Below are positions 1 through 9,023 of a stretch of 64,000 nt of DNA, one piece after another (position 1 is the first letter of the stretch; each line of letters opens with the position of its first letter). The position numbers were made by a program, and so were the translations under genes. Source of the DNA: Jannaschia pohangensis (GTDB taxonomy: Bacteria > Pseudomonadota > Alphaproteobacteria > Rhodobacterales > Rhodobacteraceae); contig NZ_FORA01000001.1 in NCBI RefSeq assembly GCF_900113875.1, positions 124,001 through 188,000 on the forward strand, written 5' to 3'. The notes beneath the pieces are model-generated. The model made no database searches and was not told the origin of the DNA. It worked only from the letters and a program-made list of their open reading frames with translations.

Positions 1-2119
1 CATCAGCGGCGGCGAAGGTGCCGACGTCCTGTCCGGTGGCGACGATGCGGATGTGTTCTTCGGGATTACCCCGGGCGACGTCATCGACGGTGGCGAAGGC
101 GGCAACGATGTCGACACGCTGGACCTGACCGGCCTGAACGTGGTGGTCGAGCTGGACCCCGATAACCCCGAGAACGGAACGATCTTCTTCCTCGACGACG
201 ACGGCAACCCGACCGGTGAGACGGCGAAGTTCGTCAACATCGAGACCGTTTCCGGCGCCCCCATCCGGGACGGCATCGTGTCGGGCACCGACGGCGATGA
301 CAAGATCATCGGCGGCTTTGTCGACGCCGATGGCGACGCGGTCGACGGCAATGACGCGATCCTGCCCGGTGAATTCGGCGACGACGACATCATCGAGGCG
401 GGTGCCGGCGACGACATGATCGAAGCGGGCGCGGGCAACGACGAAGTCGACGCGGGCACCGGCAACGACATGGCCGACGGCGGCGCGGGCAATGATTTCA
501 TCGACGGCGGCGAGGGCAACGATACCCTCGGCGGCGGGTCGGGCAATGACACGCTGGACGGCGGGGTCGGCGACGACTCGGTCTCGGGCGGCGAGGGCGA
601 CGATGTTGTCCTTGGCGGCGACGGCGAGGACACGCTTGTCGGCGGGTCGGGCAACGACTCCCTCGATGGCGGTGCCGATGACGACAATCTGACCGCAGGG
701 TCGGGGAACGATACGGTTCTTGGCGGTGACGGGAACGACACCATCAACTCGGGCCCGCGTGGAACATCGGATCTGGGCTATCCCGGTCTGATCACCCCCG
801 ATGCCAACCCCGAAGACGATCGCGACTTTGTCGACGGTGGTGCGGGCGACGACGTCATCTTTACCGGCGACGACCGCGATACGGTCATCGGCGGAACCGG
901 CAACGACACGATCGATGCGGGCAAGGATGCCGACGAGGTCACCGGCGGTGAGGGAGACGACCTGATCACCGGGGGCGAGGGGTCCGACACGATCGACGCG
1001 GGCGACGGCGACGACACCGTCTTTGGCGGCCTTGGCCCGACCTTCCCCGACGAGATCAACATCCGCGATGACGAGGGCGACCTGGTCACCGACAATGGTC
1101 GCGACCTGATCGACGGTGGGGCCGGCAACGACCTCATCTTCGGCGAGGACGATGACGACACGTTGATCGGTGGCACCGGCAACGACACGCTGGATGGCGG
1201 CATCGACGATGACCTGCTTGACGGTGGCGAAGGCGACGACAGCCTGATCGGTGGTCAGGGCGACGACACCATCACCGGCGGCACCGGCAACGACACCGTC
1301 ATCGGTGGCGACGGCATGGACATGATCGACAGCGGCGACGACCGGGATGTCATCCTGGGCGCCACCACCGGCGACATGATCGATGGCGGATCGGGCGGCG
1401 ACGACTTCGACACGCTGGACCTGACCGGGTCGGACGTCGATTTCATCACCTACACCTCGGACGACCTTGAGGATGGCATCATCACCTTCAACGACGGCAC
1501 CACTGCCAAGTTCGAAGATATCGAAGCTGTCATCCCCTGCTTCACCCCCGGCACGCTGATCGCGACGCCGAAGGGCGAGGTTCCGGTCGAAAGCCTGCAG
1601 GTCGGCGACCGGGTCATCACCCGCGACAACGGCATCCAGGTGATCCGGTGGGTCGGGTCGCGCGAGCTGCTCGCCTCGGACCTGGAGGTGAACGGAGCCT
1701 TCCGCGCGGTGAAGATCGGCCAGGGTGCCCTGGGCCACGGTCTGCCCGAGCGCGACATGATCGTTTCGCCGCAGCACCGGGTGCTGATCGCCAATGACGA
1801 AACCATGCTCTACTTCGACGAGCGTGAGGTTCTGGTGGCGGCCAAGCATCTGGTCGGTCGGCCCGGCGTGGAGCGGATGGCGGCGGCGGATGTGACCTAC
1901 ATCCACGTCATGTTCGACAACCACGAGGTCATCCTGTCGGATGGCGCCTGGACCGAGAGCTTCCAGCCCGGCGATCACTCGCTCAAGGGTCTGGGCCGGG
2001 CGCAGCGCGAGGAGATCTATGCGATTTTCCCCGAACTGCGCGATCAGGAAGGCCGTGACGGATACACGGCCGCCCGCCGGATGCTCAAGCGGAAGGAAGC
2101 GGAGCTTCTCGTCAAGTAA
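1..2119 (+). CDS. Secreted RTX (calcium-binding repeat) protein with C-terminal Hint domain, 5' partial
   Basis: The reading frame is open from base 2, so the true start lies upstream and only the 3' part is seen. From about base 290 to 1400 the protein is made of glycine- and aspartate-rich nonapeptides of the GGxGxDxxx type, which form calcium-binding beta-rolls in type I secreted proteins. A Hint_2 (hedgehog/intein-like) domain follows, starting at the Cys codon 1538-1540 in the block CFTPGTLIATPKGE, with later SPQHR and HEVILSDG blocks. The last 60 residues carry an FPELR block and an AARRMLKRKEAELL tail that may be the secretion signal. Hint domains can self-cleave at the conserved Cys; whether this one does is inferred. 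A second Hint protein lies at 17955-20585. Confidence 0.9.
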   Translation, partial: ISGGEGADVLSGGDDADVFFGITPGDVIDGGEGGNDVDTLDLTGLNVVVELDPDNPENGTIFFLDDDGNPTGETAKFVNIETVSGAPIRDGIVSGTDGDDKIIGGFVDADGDAVDGNDAILPGEFGDDDIIEAGAGDDMIEAGAGNDEVDAGTGNDMADGGAGNDFIDGGEGNDTLGGGSGNDTLDGGVGDDSVSGGEGDDVVLGGDGEDTLVGGSGNDSLDGGADDDNLTAGSGNDTVLGGDGNDTINSGPRGTSDLGYPGLITPDANPEDDRDFVDGGAGDDVIFTGDDRDTVIGGTGNDTIDAGKDADEVTGGEGDDLITGGEGSDTIDAGDGDDTVFGGLGPTFPDEINIRDDEGDLVTDNGRDLIDGGAGNDLIFGEDDDDTLIGGTGNDTLDGGIDDDLLDGGEGDDSLIGGQGDDTITGGTGNDTVIGGDGMDMIDSGDDRDVILGATTGDMIDGGSGGDDFDTLDLTGSDVDFITYTSDDLEDGIITFNDGTTAKFEDIEAVIPCFTPGTLIATPKGEVPVESLQVGDRVITRDNGIQVIRWVGSRELLASDLEVNGAFRAVKIGQGALGHGLPERDMIVSPQHRVLIANDETMLYFDEREVLVAAKHLVGRPGVERMAAADVTYIHVMFDNHEVILSDGAWTESFQPGDHSLKGLGRAQREEIYAIFPELRDQEGRDGYTAARRMLKRKEAELLVK

Positions 2120-2173
2120 TATGCAGCAACGGTTTTGCCGTCCCGCACCAGCGGGTCGGCGTCTCCGGCGAGG

Positions 2174-2209
2174 GGGGACGCAGGGTAACCTGTGTCCCCT
2201 TATCGTTTG
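2174..2209 (+). terminator. Intrinsic terminator of the RTX-Hint gene
   Basis: An 11-bp stem (GGGGACGCAGG paired with CCTGTGTCCCC, one G-U pair, loop GTAA) at 2174-2199 is followed by TTATCGTTTG. It sits 55 bases after the RTX-Hint stop codon. Confidence 0.75.
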
Positions 2210-2266
2210 TGGTGCGCGTCAATCGTGCTAAAGGCCTGAAAACAACGACACACGCGGGGAGGGATC

Positions 2267-2698
2267 ATGCGGCGTCTGCATTTCTATGTGATGGGGGCGA
2301 TCGCCCTTCTGTTCGGTCTGGCGAGCATCGCGGAGTACGTGATGGTGTCTTACGGCCTCCGGCTCGGCTGGCTCGCGTCCTATCCGCCCGAACAGATCGA
2401 ATGGTTGTCGTCGCTACCGGCCTGGGTGCACGGGGTCTGGGGCGCGCAGGCGTTGCTGGCCTTGGTGGGGGCGCTCTGCCTTCTGGCGCATCTTCGACCG
2501 GCGGTCTGGATGCTGGCATTTTCGTTCCTCAGCCTCGCGGTGCTGGCGCTTTGGGCCGTGGCCTTTGCGCAACCGGGGCTGATTTCGGTGACCGGCGGCG
2601 GGACGACGCCCTGGATCGTCATCGGCTGCGTGCTTCTGCTGAACCTGTTGCTTTATGTCTATGCGCGTCAGGAAAAGCAGCGCGGCGAGGTTCTCTGA
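2267..2698 (+). CDS. Small four-span membrane protein of unknown function
   Basis: The 143-residue protein is almost entirely hydrophobic. Segments near residues 5-25, 50-70, 80-102 and 112-132 look like four membrane helices, with a short charged C-terminus. GGGAGG lies a few bases before the ATG. I do not recognise the family. It lies between the RTX-Hint terminator and an ABC ATPase on the same strand, with about 70 bases between it and the ATPase, so co-transcription is possible. Nothing in the sequence links it to transport by that ATPase. Confidence 0.75.
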   Translation: MRRLHFYVMGAIALLFGLASIAEYVMVSYGLRLGWLASYPPEQIEWLSSLPAWVHGVWGAQALLALVGALCLLAHLRPAVWMLAFSFLSLAVLALWAVAFAQPGLISVTGGGTTPWIVIGCVLLLNLLLYVYARQEKQRGEVL

Positions 2699-2767
2699 GG
2701 CCGGGTTTACGGGCCGGGGATGGGCTGATAGTCCATCCCGACAGGAACACTCGGGTATCGCATAACC

Positions 2768-3838
2768 ATGACGGCACGCCTTCAGATCGACGGCCTCTCG
2801 CGGCATCTGGGCGGGCGCAACGTGGTGGATGGGATCGATCTGTCCGTCGCGGCGGGGCAGGTGACCTGTCTTCTGGGGCCATCGGGCTGCGGCAAGTCGA
2901 CGACGCTCCGGATCATTGCGGGCGTTGATCGCCAGGACAGCGGGCGTGTGACGCTGAATGGTCGGGTCGTGGCGGATGACCAGATTCACATGCCCCCCGA
3001 GCATCGCGGCGTCGGGCTGATGTTCCAGGATTTCGCGCTTTTCCCGCATCTGTCGGTCGCGGCGAACATCGGCTTTGGCCTGCCCCGGGATGCGGCGTCC
3101 GATGCGCGGGTGACCGAGCTTCTGACGCGGATCGACCTTGTGGGATACGGGGCCAAGCATCCGCACGAGCTGTCAGGGGGCGAGCAGCAGCGCGTGGCAC
3201 TGGCCCGTGCGTTGGCGCCCCGGCCCAAGGTGATGCTGATGGACGAGCCGTTTTCCGGCCTCGACAACCGGCTGCGCGACGAGATCCGGGATGCGACGCT
3301 GTCGGTCCTGAAGGAGGAGGGGACGGCGGTCCTTCTGGTAACCCATGAGCCAGACGAGGCGATGCGGATGGCCGACGAGATCGCCTTGATGCGCGACGGG
3401 CGGATCGTCCAGCGCGCGGCGCCCTACAACATCTACAACGCGCCGGCGGACCGTGCCGCGGCAGCGTTTTTCTCGGATATCAATACGTTGACGGGACGGG
3501 TGAACGGTGCGTTGACCCAGACGCCCTTCGGTCAGTTCCTGGCCCCGGGCCTGCCCGAGGGGACGGAGGTCGACATCGTCTTTCGGCCCCAACATGTCAG
3601 GCTTGATTTCGACCGGGGCGGGCGTGGTCCGAACCCGACCGCCTCGGAGGGCACGCCCGCGCGCGGCACGGTGGAGCGCGCGCGCTTCATGGGCAAGGAA
3701 AGCCTCGTGGAATTCGTGATGGACGATGGCACATCGCGGGTGACGGCAACGGTGCCCGCGGTGTTCCTGCCCAAGGCCGGAACCGTCATGTGGCTGTCGA
3801 TTCGGCGCGACCGCTGTTTCGTCTTCCCCCACGACTGA
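2768..3838 (+). CDS. ABC transporter ATP-binding protein, FbpC/PotA type
   Basis: This 356-residue ATPase belongs to the group that powers import of ferric iron, sulfate, polyamines and similar solutes. Walker A is GPSGCGKST (about 37-45), the Q-loop is FQDF (86-89), the signature is LSGGEQQR (135-142) and Walker B is VMLMDEP (155-161), followed by the switch His in VTHEPDEA. The region from about 270 to the end fits a TOBE substrate-sensing domain. No permease or binding protein gene is adjacent, so the substrate cannot be read from context; partner subunits must be encoded elsewhere, or the preceding small membrane protein takes part in an unusual way. Confidence 0.93.
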   Translation: MTARLQIDGLSRHLGGRNVVDGIDLSVAAGQVTCLLGPSGCGKSTTLRIIAGVDRQDSGRVTLNGRVVADDQIHMPPEHRGVGLMFQDFALFPHLSVAANIGFGLPRDAASDARVTELLTRIDLVGYGAKHPHELSGGEQQRVALARALAPRPKVMLMDEPFSGLDNRLRDEIRDATLSVLKEEGTAVLLVTHEPDEAMRMADEIALMRDGRIVQRAAPYNIYNAPADRAAAAFFSDINTLTGRVNGALTQTPFGQFLAPGLPEGTEVDIVFRPQHVRLDFDRGGRGPNPTASEGTPARGTVERARFMGKESLVEFVMDDGTSRVTATVPAVFLPKAGTVMWLSIRRDRCFVFPHD

Positions 3839-3864
3839 TCACATGTGCTGACCGGAAACGTGCG

Positions 3865-3892
3865 AAAACCGCCCGGGGGCAATCGGGCGGTT
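3865..3892 (-). terminator. Hairpin terminator between convergent genes, mainly for the DUF882 gene
   Basis: AACCGCCCG pairs with CGGGCGGTT across a short loop at 3867-3892. Read on the minus strand the stem ends in TTTT. It lies between the ABC ATPase stop and the DUF882 stop, so it may serve both strands. Confidence 0.6.
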
Positions 3893-3923
3893 CACAAGGT
3901 CGGCCATTTGGTCGGAAAGGCTG

Positions 3924-4505
3924 TCAGCCGCCCCAGGTGCGGACAGAACCGCAATCGACATGGGTGAAGTTCGAGCCGGAGTAGCGGCCCACGCCACCGC
4001 CGCCACAGGATGCCGCGGCACGGGCCACCTGAGAAACCGAGCGGGAGTTGAGACGGATATCCGCAGCTTGACCCTGCATGTGAAGGGAGTTGCGCGCCAC
4101 ACCGCCCGAACGGGACCGCAGCGCCGCGTTGGTCGCGGGCGACCGATAGCCGGACAACAGCATGAAGGGGTCATTGGCATCGACCAGACGGTGGGTCGCG
4201 GCGATGATGTCGATGGTGCGGTTGTCGATGGCAGCCACTTCGTTCCGGCGCCAGTCGCGGAAGAAGAAGTTCACCTCGCGCAGGGCTTCGCGGACATAGT
4301 CGCCCTCGACCCAGTAGATCGTGTCCATGCTTTCGCCGGTCCGGGCGTTGTACATCTTGATGCGGCGAATATCGCCACCACCCCGAAGGAAACCCGCCGC
4401 ATTGGCATAGGTCGGTGCCGCCGCCACTGCGGTCGCCGCGAAAGCCGAGAGAAGTCCGCGCCGGGTAAGCCCCGGCGTTGTGCCCGTTTTATTGAGATCA
4501 GTCAC
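3924..4505 (-). CDS. DUF882/YcbK-type (peptidase M15-like) murein endopeptidase, Tat-exported
   Basis: The 193-residue protein begins with a twin-arginine signal (TRRGLLSAF at about 14-22, then an alanine-rich stretch ending near residue 37). The mature part is the DUF882 domain, related to D-alanyl-D-alanine peptidases; the likely zinc-binding positions lie in SLHMQGQAADIRL and FTHVDCG. E. coli YcbK (MepK) is a murein cross-link endopeptidase and sits next to the L,D-transpeptidase gene ycbB; here the same two families are divergent neighbours sharing one promoter region, which supports a role in cell-wall remodelling. Confidence 0.88.
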   Translation of the reverse strand: MTDLNKTGTTPGLTRRGLLSAFAATAVAAAPTYANAAGFLRGGGDIRRIKMYNARTGESMDTIYWVEGDYVREALREVNFFFRDWRRNEVAAIDNRTIDIIAATHRLVDANDPFMLLSGYRSPATNAALRSRSGGVARNSLHMQGQAADIRLNSRSVSQVARAAASCGGGGVGRYSGSNFTHVDCGSVRTWGG

Positions 4506-4580
4506 GTTTTGCCCCGTTCACTGTCATTGGACCGTCTTTGCGGCCTCAGTTGCCTCATCCCCATGTGACTTGATTGATGT

Positions 4581-4608
4581 GGCATAACTTTGGCGATTCT
4601 CTAATCAA
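4581..4608 (-). promoter_or_regulatory. Candidate sigma-70 promoter for the DUF882 gene
   Basis: On the minus strand TTGATT (4603-4608) and TATGCC (4581-4586) are 16 bases apart, 76 bases upstream of the ATG. They lie in the AT-richer 272-base divergent region 4506-4777, in which I see no gene. Confidence 0.35.
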
Positions 4609-4777
4609 TGGCCGTTTTTGCGGCGGTTTGGGCAGATTTCCGCCCATGCAACGGCAGGGTGGAACCTTTCGCGAAGTTGTTGCGCCCGTGTCTACAAGAA
4701 GAATCTTTGGAAATCGTGAATGGACAGCCCGGCCCGTGTTGTTACCGTCACTCCGAAGATTCTTTGAAGGGTTTCCC

Positions 4778-6361
4778 ATGCGTTGGACGTCGTCGTTTGT
4801 TCTTGCCACCTTGCTGTCGTTCACCGCCCCGTTGGCATCGACGGCGCTGGCCGCACCCCTGGTCACCCCCCTGCAACAGGCCGTCGCCCAGGCCGCGTCC
4901 GAGGACGAGGCGATTGCCGCGTTCTATCGCAGCCGCAACTTCGCGCCGATCTGGATGGGCGACGGGGCCGAACATCGCCGGGCGGCATTCCTCTGGGCAC
5001 TCGATCAGGCCGACGATCACGGATTGCCGACCAGCCGCTATGACGCCACCACCATCCGCGCCGATTTTGCCGCCGCGACCGACGCCGCGCGCCGGGGTGC
5101 GCTGGAAGTGGAGATGACGAAGCGGTTCCTTCGCTATGCGCAGGACGTGAGCTCCGGCGTGCTGGAGCCCAAGCGGATCGACCCGACCATCGTGCTCGAG
5201 GTGCCCAAGCGCGATTGGCTGGAGCAGATCACGGCCTTCACCGACGGCGATCCCTATGCCTTCGTGCAAGGCCTCTGGCCGACGTCGCCGAACTACACGC
5301 GCCTGCTCCGGGAAAAGCTGCGACTGGAAGAAATGCAGCTTGCCGGTGGTTGGGGCGCGACGGTTCCCACCGGGACGCTGGCCCCCGGGTCCGAGGGCGA
5401 TGCCGTCGTCAGTCTGCGCAACCGCCTGATCCGGATGGGATATCTGCGCCGTTCGGCGGTTGTCGCCTATGACGCAGAGATGGAAGCGGCCGTCCGCGCC
5501 TTTCAGATCGACCATGGGCTGACGCCCGATGGCGAAGCCGGCGCCTCGACCATCGCGGCCGTCAATGTCCCGCTCGAAGACCGGATGGGGCAGATCCTGG
5601 TGAACCTGGAGCGTCAGCGGTGGATGAACAAGCCGTTGGAGTCGCGCCATATCCTTGTGAACCTGGCCGAGCAGCATGCCTATGTCTATGACGAGGGCAA
5701 GGTCACATTCGACACGGTGACCGTGGTCGGGGCCAATACGCCCGACCGCCGCACGCCCGAGTTCAGCCACACGATGACGCATATGGTCATCAACCCGAGT
5801 TGGTACGTGCCCCGGTCGATCACGGTGAACGAATACCTGCCCGCGCTCAAGCGGGGCGGGGCGCGTCATCTGGAAATCTCGGGGCGCAATGGCCGCGTCA
5901 ATCCCGCGAATATCGATTTCAGCCAATACAATGCGCGCAACTTCCCCTTCAGCCTGCGTCAGCCGCCGGGGCCGCGAAACGCCCTTGGTCGCGTGAAGTT
6001 CATGTTCCCGAACCAGTGGAACATCTATCTGCACGACACGCCCGCGCGCGATCTGTTCAGCCGCGACCAGCGCACGTTCAGCCACGGATGTGTGCGGATC
6101 GGACGCCCGCTGGAGCTGGCCTATCACCTGCTGGCCCCGCAGTCGGACACCCCCAAGGCGGATTTCGACCGTATCCTGGCCACCGGGCGTGAGGCGCGGG
6201 TGAACCTTGAGAATCCGATCGGGGTGCATCTGGTCTATTGGTCCGCCTGGGTCACGCCGACGGGGCGCGCCAACTATCGCGGCGATCCCTATGATCGCGA
6301 TGGCCGGGTGTTGCAGGCGCTCCGCGATGCCGGGGTGGAATTGACCGGCTCGCGGAGTTAA
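4778..6361 (+). CDS. L,D-transpeptidase of the YcbB/LdtD type
   Basis: The 527-residue periplasmic enzyme makes 3-3 cross-links in peptidoglycan. A signal peptide (MRWTSSF, hydrophobic stretch, cleavage near ALAAP) fixes the start at ATG 4778; an in-frame ATG at 4574 would put the signal peptide inside the protein. After a scaffold region there is a peptidoglycan-binding domain around residues 200-265, then the YkuD catalytic domain with FSHGCVRIGRP, whose Cys is about residue 438. The length is usual for this family. It is divergent from the DUF882 gene. Confidence 0.93.
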   Translation: MRWTSSFVLATLLSFTAPLASTALAAPLVTPLQQAVAQAASEDEAIAAFYRSRNFAPIWMGDGAEHRRAAFLWALDQADDHGLPTSRYDATTIRADFAAATDAARRGALEVEMTKRFLRYAQDVSSGVLEPKRIDPTIVLEVPKRDWLEQITAFTDGDPYAFVQGLWPTSPNYTRLLREKLRLEEMQLAGGWGATVPTGTLAPGSEGDAVVSLRNRLIRMGYLRRSAVVAYDAEMEAAVRAFQIDHGLTPDGEAGASTIAAVNVPLEDRMGQILVNLERQRWMNKPLESRHILVNLAEQHAYVYDEGKVTFDTVTVVGANTPDRRTPEFSHTMTHMVINPSWYVPRSITVNEYLPALKRGGARHLEISGRNGRVNPANIDFSQYNARNFPFSLRQPPGPRNALGRVKFMFPNQWNIYLHDTPARDLFSRDQRTFSHGCVRIGRPLELAYHLLAPQSDTPKADFDRILATGREARVNLENPIGVHLVYWSAWVTPTGRANYRGDPYDRDGRVLQALRDAGVELTGSRS

Positions 6362-6401
6362 GTCGCTGGCCGGGGGCAGATCCGTCCCCGGAGGTCCGCC
6401 C

Positions 6402-7502
6402 GTGTTCACACTCGCCGAGATTGCCGAAAGCCTGGGCCATCCCGTTGTCGGGGACGCCTCTGTCGTGCTGCGGCGCGTGGCCGAACCGCAGGCGGCGGGG
6501 CCCGACGATCTGGCGCTTGCGATGTCGCCTGCCTATGGCCCCGCGCTGAGCGCCGGTGCGGCGCGGGCGGCGATCCTGTGGGACGGGGCCGATTGGCAGT
6601 CTTTCGGGTTGGCGGGCGCGATTCTGGTGCCCCGGGCGCGCTTGGCGATGGCGGGGATCACGGCGGCGCTGGACGCCGGGCCGCGCGTGAAGATCGGCGT
6701 GCATCCCTCTGCAATCATTGAAGACGGTGCAGAGATCGGTCCCGACTGCGCGATTGGTCCCCATGTGGTGATCGGGGCGAATGCCCGGGTCGGCGCGCGC
6801 GCGCGGATCGGTGCGTCGGTGACGATTGCCGAGGATGCGGTGATCGGCGATGACGCCCTGATCTATCCGGGCGTGCACATCGGCGCGCGGGTCCGAATTG
6901 GCGACCGCTTCGTGGCGCAACCGGGCGCGGTGATCGGTGGCGACGGGTTCAGCTTCGTGACGCCCGAGGAATCGGGGGTGGAGCGTGTGCGTAAGACCCT
7001 GGGCGATCAGGGCGAGCTGCGCGCACAAAGCTGGCAACGCATTCATTCGCTCGGCGCGGTGACCATCGGTGACGACGTGGAGATCGGGGCGAATACGACC
7101 ATCGACCGGGGCACCGTGGCCGACACGACCATCGGGCGGGGCACCAAGATCGATAACCTCGTCCACATCGGCCACAACAACCGGATCGGCGCCGATTGCC
7201 TGATCTGCGGTCAGGTCGGCATGGCCGGCGGATCGACCGTGGGCGACCGCGTGGTTCTGGGCGGGCAATGCGGCGTCACCGACAATATCACCATCGGCAA
7301 CGATGTGGTGGCGGGCGGCGCGACCAAGATATTCACCCGCGTGCGCGACGGCGAAGTCATTCTGGGCAGTCCGGCGGTCAAGATGGAAACCAACATGGCG
7401 ATGTACCGGGCGTTGCGCCGCCTGCCACGTGCGTTGGAGCAATTGTCGGACCTTCGCAAGATTGTCATGGGCGGGGTGCAGGGAAAGCGCGATGACGACT
7501 GA
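6402..7502 (+). CDS. lpxD: UDP-3-O-acylglucosamine N-acyltransferase LpxD (lipid A biosynthesis)
   Basis: The 366-residue enzyme transfers a 3-hydroxyacyl chain from ACP to UDP-3-O-acylglucosamine in the cytoplasm. An N-terminal uridine-binding domain is followed by left-handed beta-helix hexapeptide repeats (about 100-330). GGDGFSF matches the GADGFG family block, and HIGHNNRIG contains the likely catalytic His (about 258). The GTG start has GGAGG 7 bases upstream. It overlaps the ACP gene that follows instead of being followed by fabZ-lpxA-lpxB, so it may be a second, specialised LpxD. Confidence 0.93.
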   Translation: MFTLAEIAESLGHPVVGDASVVLRRVAEPQAAGPDDLALAMSPAYGPALSAGAARAAILWDGADWQSFGLAGAILVPRARLAMAGITAALDAGPRVKIGVHPSAIIEDGAEIGPDCAIGPHVVIGANARVGARARIGASVTIAEDAVIGDDALIYPGVHIGARVRIGDRFVAQPGAVIGGDGFSFVTPEESGVERVRKTLGDQGELRAQSWQRIHSLGAVTIGDDVEIGANTTIDRGTVADTTIGRGTKIDNLVHIGHNNRIGADCLICGQVGMAGGSTVGDRVVLGGQCGVTDNITIGNDVVAGGATKIFTRVRDGEVILGSPAVKMETNMAMYRALRRLPRALEQLSDLRKIVMGGVQGKRDDD

Positions 7503-7758
7503 CACGCGCACCCGTATCCACCAGATCATCGCGGAGCAGGCGATGATCGACGTCTCGGACGTATCCGATGACGCGGTGCCCGCCGACCTCGGGATCGATT
7601 CCATGGGCGTGGTCGAGGCGATCTTCGCCATCGAGGAAGCCTTCGACATCCAGGTGCCCTTCAACGCCAATGCGCCCGACAAGACGGCCTTCGACCTGTC
7701 CAGCGTGGGCAGTATCGTCGCGGCGGTGGAGCGGCTGGTGGCCGAGCAGCGGGGTTGA
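7492..7758 (+). CDS. Acyl carrier protein
   Basis: This 88-residue protein carries the phosphopantetheine attachment motif DLGIDSMGVVE, with Ser37 as the modified residue. The rest is a short four-helix acidic protein typical of ACPs. Its ATG at 7492 lies 11 bases inside the end of lpxD, and its TGA overlaps the ATG of the ketoacyl synthase gene, so the three are translationally coupled. The motif DSM differs from the DSL of housekeeping AcpP, which fits a dedicated ACP, possibly one for long or modified lipid A acyl chains. Confidence 0.92.
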   Translation: MTTDTRTRIHQIIAEQAMIDVSDVSDDAVPADLGIDSMGVVEAIFAIEEAFDIQVPFNANAPDKTAFDLSSVGSIVAAVERLVAEQRG

Positions 7759-8966
7759 TGCGCCGTGTCGTGATTACCGGGGCCGGGACGGTCAACGCCC
7801 TGGGGCGGGATGTGCCCGCCACCCTGGCGGCCATGCGCGGGGGGGTCTGCGGCATCGGCCCTCTCGACATTCGGGACGTCGACCGGCTGGCCATCCGGAT
7901 CGGGGCGCAGGTGCGCGACTATGACGAAAGCGCCCATTTCAACCGCCAGCAGATCGCGCTTTTTGACCGCTACACCCAGTTTGCCGTCCTTGCCGCGCGC
8001 GAGGCTTTGGCACAGTCGGGGCTGGAAGTTTCGGGCGATCTGGCGGCGCGCGCGGGTGTCATTCTGGGCACCTCGGGCGGCGGTCTGAACACCCAGGACG
8101 AAAATTACCGCGCCGTCTATGAGGAAGGGAAAAACCGCGTCCATCCCTTCGTCGTGCCCAAGCTGATGAACAACGCGGCGGCGGCGCATCTGAGCATGGA
8201 ATACGACCTCCGGGGGCCGTCGTTCACAGTCGCCACCGCCTGCGCCAGCAGCAATCACGCCATCGGGCAAGCGTTCCAGTTCGTGCGCGCCGGATTGGCC
8301 GATGTCATGGTGACCGGAGGGTCCGAGGCGATGCTCTGTTTCGGCGGGGTGAAGGCCTGGGAAGGATTGCGTGTCATGTCGCGCGACACCTGTCGCCCGT
8401 TCTGTGCCACGCGGTCGGGCATGGTGCAGGGCGAGGGCGCGGGGATTTTCGTCCTGGAAAGCTATGACCATGCGCGACGCCGCGGGGCCGACATTCTGGC
8501 CGAAGTGGCGGGGATGGCCATGACCTCGGACGCGGCCGACATCGTCATGCCATCGCGCCAGGGGGCGGAGCGGGCCATGTCGGGTGCCTTGCGCGATGCG
8601 AGGCTGAACCCCGAAGACATCGGCTATATCAACGCGCATGGCACGGGCACGGCTGCCAACGACAAGACCGAAAGCGCCGCCGTCGCCCATGTCTTCGGCA
8701 CCCATGCGGACCGTCTGGCCATGTCGTCGACCAAGTCGATGCACGGGCATTGCATCGGGGCGACCGGGGCGATCGAGCTGCTGGCCTGCATCATGGCGCT
8801 GCGCGACGGGGTGATCGCGCCGACGGCCAACTGGCAGGAGCCGGACCCGGAATGCGCGCTCGACATCGTGCCCAATGTGGCGCGGGACGCGAAGGTGACG
8901 GCGGTTTTGTCGAACGCCTTCGCCTTCGGCGGCATGAATGCGGTTCTGGCGCTGAAATCGGTGTGA
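7758..8966 (+). CDS. Beta-ketoacyl-ACP synthase, FabF type
   Basis: The 402-residue condensing enzyme extends acyl chains bound to ACP. The active-site Cys lies in VATACASSN (about residue 162), and the two His residues lie in NAHGTGTAANDKTE and KSMHGHCIGATGA. I chose ATG 7758, which overlaps the ACP stop (TGATG), over the TTG three bases earlier. Coupling to lpxD and ACP suggests that it makes the chain that LpxD or a related acyltransferase uses. Confidence 0.93.
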   Translation: MRRVVITGAGTVNALGRDVPATLAAMRGGVCGIGPLDIRDVDRLAIRIGAQVRDYDESAHFNRQQIALFDRYTQFAVLAAREALAQSGLEVSGDLAARAGVILGTSGGGLNTQDENYRAVYEEGKNRVHPFVVPKLMNNAAAAHLSMEYDLRGPSFTVATACASSNHAIGQAFQFVRAGLADVMVTGGSEAMLCFGGVKAWEGLRVMSRDTCRPFCATRSGMVQGEGAGIFVLESYDHARRRGADILAEVAGMAMTSDAADIVMPSRQGAERAMSGALRDARLNPEDIGYINAHGTGTAANDKTESAAVAHVFGTHADRLAMSSTKSMHGHCIGATGAIELLACIMALRDGVIAPTANWQEPDPECALDIVPNVARDAKVTAVLSNAFAFGGMNAVLALKSV

Positions 8967-8973
8967 GCGAACG

Positions 8974-9000
8974 AAAAAGGCCCCGGCGCGAACCGGGGCC
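8974..9000 (-). terminator. Terminator between convergent genes
   Basis: GGCCCCGG (8979-8986) pairs perfectly with CCGGGGCC (8993-9000). The five A residues at 8974-8978 become a U run on the minus strand, so this ends the IalB-like transcript and may also stop the ketoacyl synthase transcript. Confidence 0.75.
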
Positions 9001-9023
9001 CGAATGCAGTCTGGGCCGAAGAC

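Noticed and set aside
290-1400. Tandem DNA repeats that could be mistaken for a CRISPR array or satellite
   Set aside because: They are the coding sequence of calcium-binding nonapeptides, with 27-base units and no spacers.
6252-8750. Long open frame on the minus strand opposite lpxD, ACP and ketoacyl synthase
   Set aside because: Its sequence is arginine- and histidine-rich antisense of clear genes, a known effect of high GC content.
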